Of a stretch of DNA of 64,000 nt, positions 60,703-64,000 are shown piece after piece. This stretch comes from Exiguobacterium sp. Leaf196 (GTDB lineage: Bacteria; Bacillota; Bacilli; Exiguobacteriales; Exiguobacteriaceae), in the NCBI RefSeq assembly GCF_001423965.1, contig NZ_LMPV01000011.1:598-64597 (forward strand). Direction: 5' to 3'. The notes under the pieces were generated by a model. The model saw only the letters and a program-made list of their open reading frames with translations, made no database searches and had not been told where the DNA came from. How positions within the stretch are numbered: position 1 is the first letter of the stretch; each line of letters begins with the position of its first letter. Both the position numbers and the translations under genes were made by a program.

Positions 60703-60961
60703 GACCTGCTTCCCTCCCTTATGAAATAATCGTATTTCGGTTTTCTCTCCCTATCCTTCAGGGTATGTGTAGTGATGCAGTCTGTGTTGAAGTGTTATTT
60801 TACAAAAACACAAAAAAATAAAGAAATCCCTATTAAATTTAATGTCTCACGATATAATGAGTGATGATTTCTAGTTTCACTATACTATGTTCAACTGCGT
60901 TTTAAAATTTTATCCGTATTGTGTAAATGTAATGTAATTATTCGAGCGAGGAGAGATGGTT

Positions 60962-62725
60962 TTGACAGAAGAGACACTTATGCCTACTTTACATGCTGAG
61001 GTCACCTACTTAGAGTTAGCCGGAACGACGTTTCGTTTCGAAGCACGTTTAAGCGGATTGACTGATTTTTTGCACGCCGAACAAACATTATTTGAAAATT
61101 CTATATTGCATCAAACTGATTCCGAGGAACCGGTCGACGACTATATTCAGTCTGAACCTGTTGAAGTATCGGTACCACTCGAACGTGCCATCGTTTTTCG
61201 GAACAAACGAAATAAACGGACGTTCATCTGCCGATTTCCATTTGAAGGAGACTGGACGGAAGAGTCCTTTACAGGCGAATTAAATTTGAACCACATTACA
61301 CCAACGGGTCGTCCGTTGCCGATGGGTTATTTTGATGCTTTTTTCGCCATCGTGCAAGGAAAGACGATCTTACATGAAGCGCCTTTTGGTGATACACGTT
61401 CACTCATTCCTATCGCTTACCGCGTTGATACGAAACATAGTAACGCGTTGATCTTACTTGAGTACGAACTTGTCGTGCAGTATTCACAATACAGCAACTC
61501 TTTAGGTTTCCATTCCCTGAAAAAAGGCGAATCGAAACGTTTAGTTCAAGTCATCGATCGGTATAAGAAATGGAAGAAAAACATGAAAAAGCGGGCGTTC
61601 AAGTTCCGCCGTTTTACGTTCAAGGCGATTTATAACGTCACGAAATGGACCCAATCGATCCAAGAGAATAAAGTCATCCTCGCTTCCGACTCACGAAGCG
61701 ATATTAGTGGTAACTTCGCCTATATCTTGGATGAAGTCGAGCGGCGCAATCTCAATCTCGACGTGAAGACGTTCTTCAAACCGAATCTCCAGTCTCGCCG
61801 TGATTGGCGTGATAAGTTTGCGCTGCCGTATCACTTAGCGACAGCAAAGACGATTCTTGTCGATGATTTCTATCCGATGATCTATCCGTTGAATATTCGT
61901 AAAGGTAGTGACCTCGTTCAAGTCTGGCATGCCGTTGGCGCCTTCAAGACGTTCGGTTACAGTCGCCTCGGAAAACCAGGTGGTCCAAGTGCGAACTCGC
62001 TCAGTCACCGGAACTACACGAAAGCGATCGTTAGCTCTCATAATGTCGCCCGTCATTACGCAGAAGGTTTTGGTTTACGGGAAGACCAAGTTATCGCGAC
62101 CGGTATTCCTCGGACGGATATGTTCTTCGATCAACCGTTCATCGAGGAAGCGAAAGCACGTATTTATGAGGAATATCCAATCTTCAAACAAAAGAAAGTC
62201 ATCATGTTTGCTCCGACATTCCGAGGAAATGGTGCGAAGAGTGCCTATTATGATTTTGATCAGCTGGATCTCGATGCGTTGTATGAAGCACTTCATGAGG
62301 AGTATGTCTTTGTTCTAAAACTCCACCCGTTCATCCGTCGTCGGATGGAGATTCCTGAAGTCTATGCCGACTTCTTCCTTGATTTGACGGATCATCGTGA
62401 AATCAATGAATTGCTGTTCGTCTCAGACATTTTAATCACGGATTACTCATCGACGTGCTTCGAGTTCTCTCTATTGAATCGACCTATGTTGTTCTTCGCG
62501 TACGATCTTGAAGACTATATCTCGAAACGCGATTTTTACTATGATTTCGAAGAATTCGTACCTGGTCCGATCGTCAAGACATCAGAAGAGTTGATTGAGC
62601 GAATTAAAAATCAAGACTTCGAAATGCACAACGTCAAAGCATTCGCGGAGTACTTCTTCGAGCATCAGGACGGGAAATCGAGTGCCCGGTTCGTCGATCA
62701 AATTCTGCTTGGTGAAAAAAAATGA
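60962..62725 (+). CDS. CDP-polyol phosphotransferase (TarL/TarF-like teichoic acid polymerase)
   Basis: This protein of about 587 residues has a soluble N-terminal region (about 1-200, beta-rich) and a C-terminal CDP-glycerol/CDP-ribitol transferase domain: VWHAVGAFKTFGYSRLG with the catalytic His, MFAPTFRGNGAKSAYY, VLKLHPFI and DILITDYSSTCFEF. The size matches TarL/TarK/TagF polymerases (about 560-750), so it is the likely main-chain polymerase, using CDP-ribitol from TarI/TarJ. The start is either ATG 60956 or TTG 60962; GAGGAG is better spaced for TTG. It is divergent from tarI and overlaps the acyltransferase gene by 4 bases. Confidence 0.85.
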   Translation: MTEETLMPTLHAEVTYLELAGTTFRFEARLSGLTDFLHAEQTLFENSILHQTDSEEPVDDYIQSEPVEVSVPLERAIVFRNKRNKRTFICRFPFEGDWTEESFTGELNLNHITPTGRPLPMGYFDAFFAIVQGKTILHEAPFGDTRSLIPIAYRVDTKHSNALILLEYELVVQYSQYSNSLGFHSLKKGESKRLVQVIDRYKKWKKNMKKRAFKFRRFTFKAIYNVTKWTQSIQENKVILASDSRSDISGNFAYILDEVERRNLNLDVKTFFKPNLQSRRDWRDKFALPYHLATAKTILVDDFYPMIYPLNIRKGSDLVQVWHAVGAFKTFGYSRLGKPGGPSANSLSHRNYTKAIVSSHNVARHYAEGFGLREDQVIATGIPRTDMFFDQPFIEEAKARIYEEYPIFKQKKVIMFAPTFRGNGAKSAYYDFDQLDLDALYEALHEEYVFVLKLHPFIRRRMEIPEVYADFFLDLTDHREINELLFVSDILITDYSSTCFEFSLLNRPMLFFAYDLEDYISKRDFYYDFEEFVPGPIVKTSEELIERIKNQDFEMHNVKAFAEYFFEHQDGKSSARFVDQILLGEKK

Positions 62726-63783
62726 CCACTGCTATCAAACCAGTGACCGCTCCTATGTACGATCATTGGCTTGGAAACTATAAAGTGCTACTCATTTTCA
62801 CGGTTGTCTTTGGTCACTTGATCGAGACGTTCCGTGACTTACCAGGAAATGATGTCGTCAAGATGGCATATAACGTCATTTACCTGTTGCATATGCCAGC
62901 CTTCATCTTCATGAGTGGCTATTTCTTCAAACAAGCGCGACCACAACGAATCATCGCGTTCGTCGTTCTCTATTTTCTCTGGCAGTCGATTCACGAAATT
63001 TATTTATCTTACACGCAGGATGACTCCTTACGGGAAATGCTCGATGGATTACTTCATCCACTCGTTCCGAACTGGACACTTTGGTATTTGCTCGGCATTA
63101 TCATTTGGCAGACCGTCACACCGGCTTTTCTAGCGATGCGTTTTCCGCTGATCGTCAGTGTCTTTTTCGCCTTATTGATCAACGCCAATCCAGATTCGAT
63201 CACGAACTTCCTATCATTACAAAAAGTCGTCAGCTTTTATCCGTTCTTCTTGATGGGGTATCTCGTCAAGGAGCGTGGCTGGTTAACTGATACCGGCTGG
63301 CGAAAACAGATGACAGCACCGATCGGGCGGTTGACCGGACTGATCATCTCACTCTTGATTGCCGTCTTCATGATTCTCTGGACAAAAAACGGGTTTGACA
63401 CGGTCTGGCTCTTTTACCGCGATACGTATGGTGAATTCGAAGTCCCGCTTCTCAAGGGAGTGGCAATCCAACTGTTTCTTTACGCCATCAGCACCATCAT
63501 GATCTTCTCCGTTCTCCTGCTCGTACCGCATCGGTCGTTCGGTGAACGGTTCGACCAGATCGGAATTCAGACGCTCGCGATCTATTTGATCCACTCGTTC
63601 ATCGTTCGTTTGTTCCGAGATTCGGTTCCACCAGCCATTACAGAGTCACCACTGTTATTGATTGGACTTTCTTTCTTACTCGCTACCGGATTCGTCTGGT
63701 TGCTGTCGAGTCGACCCGTCGTGACGATTTTCCGACCGTTGCTGTCACCGAACGTCAAATGGTTATTTAAAAAAGAGCAATAA
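62722..63783 (+). CDS. Acyltransferase-3 family membrane protein (OafA/fucose-4-O-acetylase type)
   Basis: This 353-residue protein has about ten membrane helices. YDHWLGNYKVLLIFTVVFGHLIE carries the conserved His near residue 32, the usual catalytic residue of acyltransferase-3 proteins. HMPAFIFMSGYFFK and WYLLGIIIWQ follow. Such proteins O-acetylate or O-acylate surface sugars. Coupled by a 4-base overlap to a teichoic acid polymerase, it may acylate teichoic acid or a linked glycan; this is inference. It ends at the terminator 63794-63825. Confidence 0.85.
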   Translation: MTTAIKPVTAPMYDHWLGNYKVLLIFTVVFGHLIETFRDLPGNDVVKMAYNVIYLLHMPAFIFMSGYFFKQARPQRIIAFVVLYFLWQSIHEIYLSYTQDDSLREMLDGLLHPLVPNWTLWYLLGIIIWQTVTPAFLAMRFPLIVSVFFALLINANPDSITNFLSLQKVVSFYPFFLMGYLVKERGWLTDTGWRKQMTAPIGRLTGLIISLLIAVFMILWTKNGFDTVWLFYRDTYGEFEVPLLKGVAIQLFLYAISTIMIFSVLLLVPHRSFGERFDQIGIQTLAIYLIHSFIVRLFRDSVPPAITESPLLLIGLSFLLATGFVWLLSSRPVVTIFRPLLSPNVKWLFKKEQ

Positions 63784-63793
63784 GTTTGAATTG

Positions 63794-63825
63794 GCTCTAT
63801 CCTTCTTGAAGGATAGAGTCTTTTT
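63794..63825 (+). terminator. Terminator of the teichoic acid polymerase operon
   Basis: CTCTATCCTT pairs with AAGGATAGAG around CTTG, then five T. Confidence 0.85.
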
Positions 63826-63846
63826 CAAATCATCGACTCGTCTACA

Positions 63847-63876
63847 TTGACAGACGCTTTAGCTTGAATCTAAGAT
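63847..63876 (+). promoter_or_regulatory. Promoter of the right-edge MFS gene
   Basis: A perfect TTGACA (63847-63852) is 18 bases from TAAGAT (63871-63876). The spacer contains the small dyad TTAG-N7-CTAA. Confidence 0.5.
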
Positions 63877-63932
63877 AATGAAGGTGAAACAAATAACCGC
63901 TTACAAAAAGCGGGTCGAAAGAAGGGGTCCCC

Positions 63933-64000
63933 TTGCACGCGGATCAACGAAAAAAATTAACGGTCCTCATGATCAATATGTTTATTGCGGTCGGGAGCTT
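63933..64000 (+). CDS. MFS transporter, N-terminal fragment cut by the window edge
   Basis: The first 22 codons of a rightward gene run off the window. TTG 63933 follows GAAGAAGGGG. The peptide reads MHADQRKKLTVLMINMFIAV, a short basic N-terminus followed by the first membrane helix, typical of drug-type MFS transporters. Function beyond that cannot be judged. Confidence 0.55.
   Translation, partial: MHADQRKKLTVLMINMFIAVGS

Overview
The window is a stretch of low-to-mid GC Firmicute chromosome. It most likely comes from Exiguobacterium (order Bacillales); this is inferred from gene content and remembered family resemblance, not from a search. Bacilli-type signals support it: AGGAGG-like ribosome binding sites, T-box, guanine and lysine riboswitches, CcpA (cre) sites, a LipL/HemQ-type lipoate and haem pathway, tar teichoic acid genes, and gene neighbours that in Bacillus subtilis lie in the ywd/ywf region (ywfO, lipL, pta, hemQ, DUF423, ywdI-like). 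I see no rRNA, tRNA, CRISPR array, prophage or insertion sequence. It reads as core chromosome with about 62 protein genes.

Left part (1-18.1 kb): a nucleoside transporter; a ywfO-APH pair; lipL and degV; the flotillin operon (75-aa protein, NfeD, FloT, 71-aa membrane protein) behind a sigma-W-like promoter; an operon of a TerC protein, a tandem HD hydrolase and a Bcr-type efflux pump; a second TerC gene; folE2; and a LytS/LytR pair followed by a CstA-family carrier with a cre site.

Middle part (18.1-33 kb): the most interesting locus is a leftward operon (22.4-18.1 kb) led by a complete T-box riboswitch whose specifier reads best as ATG (Met). It encodes a DUF62 SAM hydrolase, an ECF S component (UPF0397 type), a fused double ECF ATPase and EcfT. 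Together they suggest a methionine-starvation response that imports a SAM- or methionine-related compound and releases methionine from SAM. Next come a DUF2157/GDYXXLXY pair, a chemoreceptor, a rhodanese, a CcpA-controlled amino acid permease, a guanine-riboswitch xpt-pbuX operon, pta, hemQ and a 49-aa small gene.

Right part (33-64 kb): DUF423 and TRIC membrane proteins; an AarF/UbiB kinase; glcU-gdh behind a sigma-B-like promoter; a CDF transporter; a secreted nuclease; oxidoreductases; glpD; a YfnA-like permease; DUF2252; fused msrAB; a sodium-solute symporter with a cre site; a lysine-riboswitch permease; MarR; a GGDEF protein; a TetR-regulated HlyD/MFS efflux pair with a visible operator; a Fur-box nitroreductase; and a wall teichoic acid locus (tarI, tarJ, two CDP-polyol transferases, an acyltransferase). 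The right edge cuts into an MFS gene.

Many genes are joined by 4-bp ATGA overlaps, and most operons end in clear rho-independent terminators.
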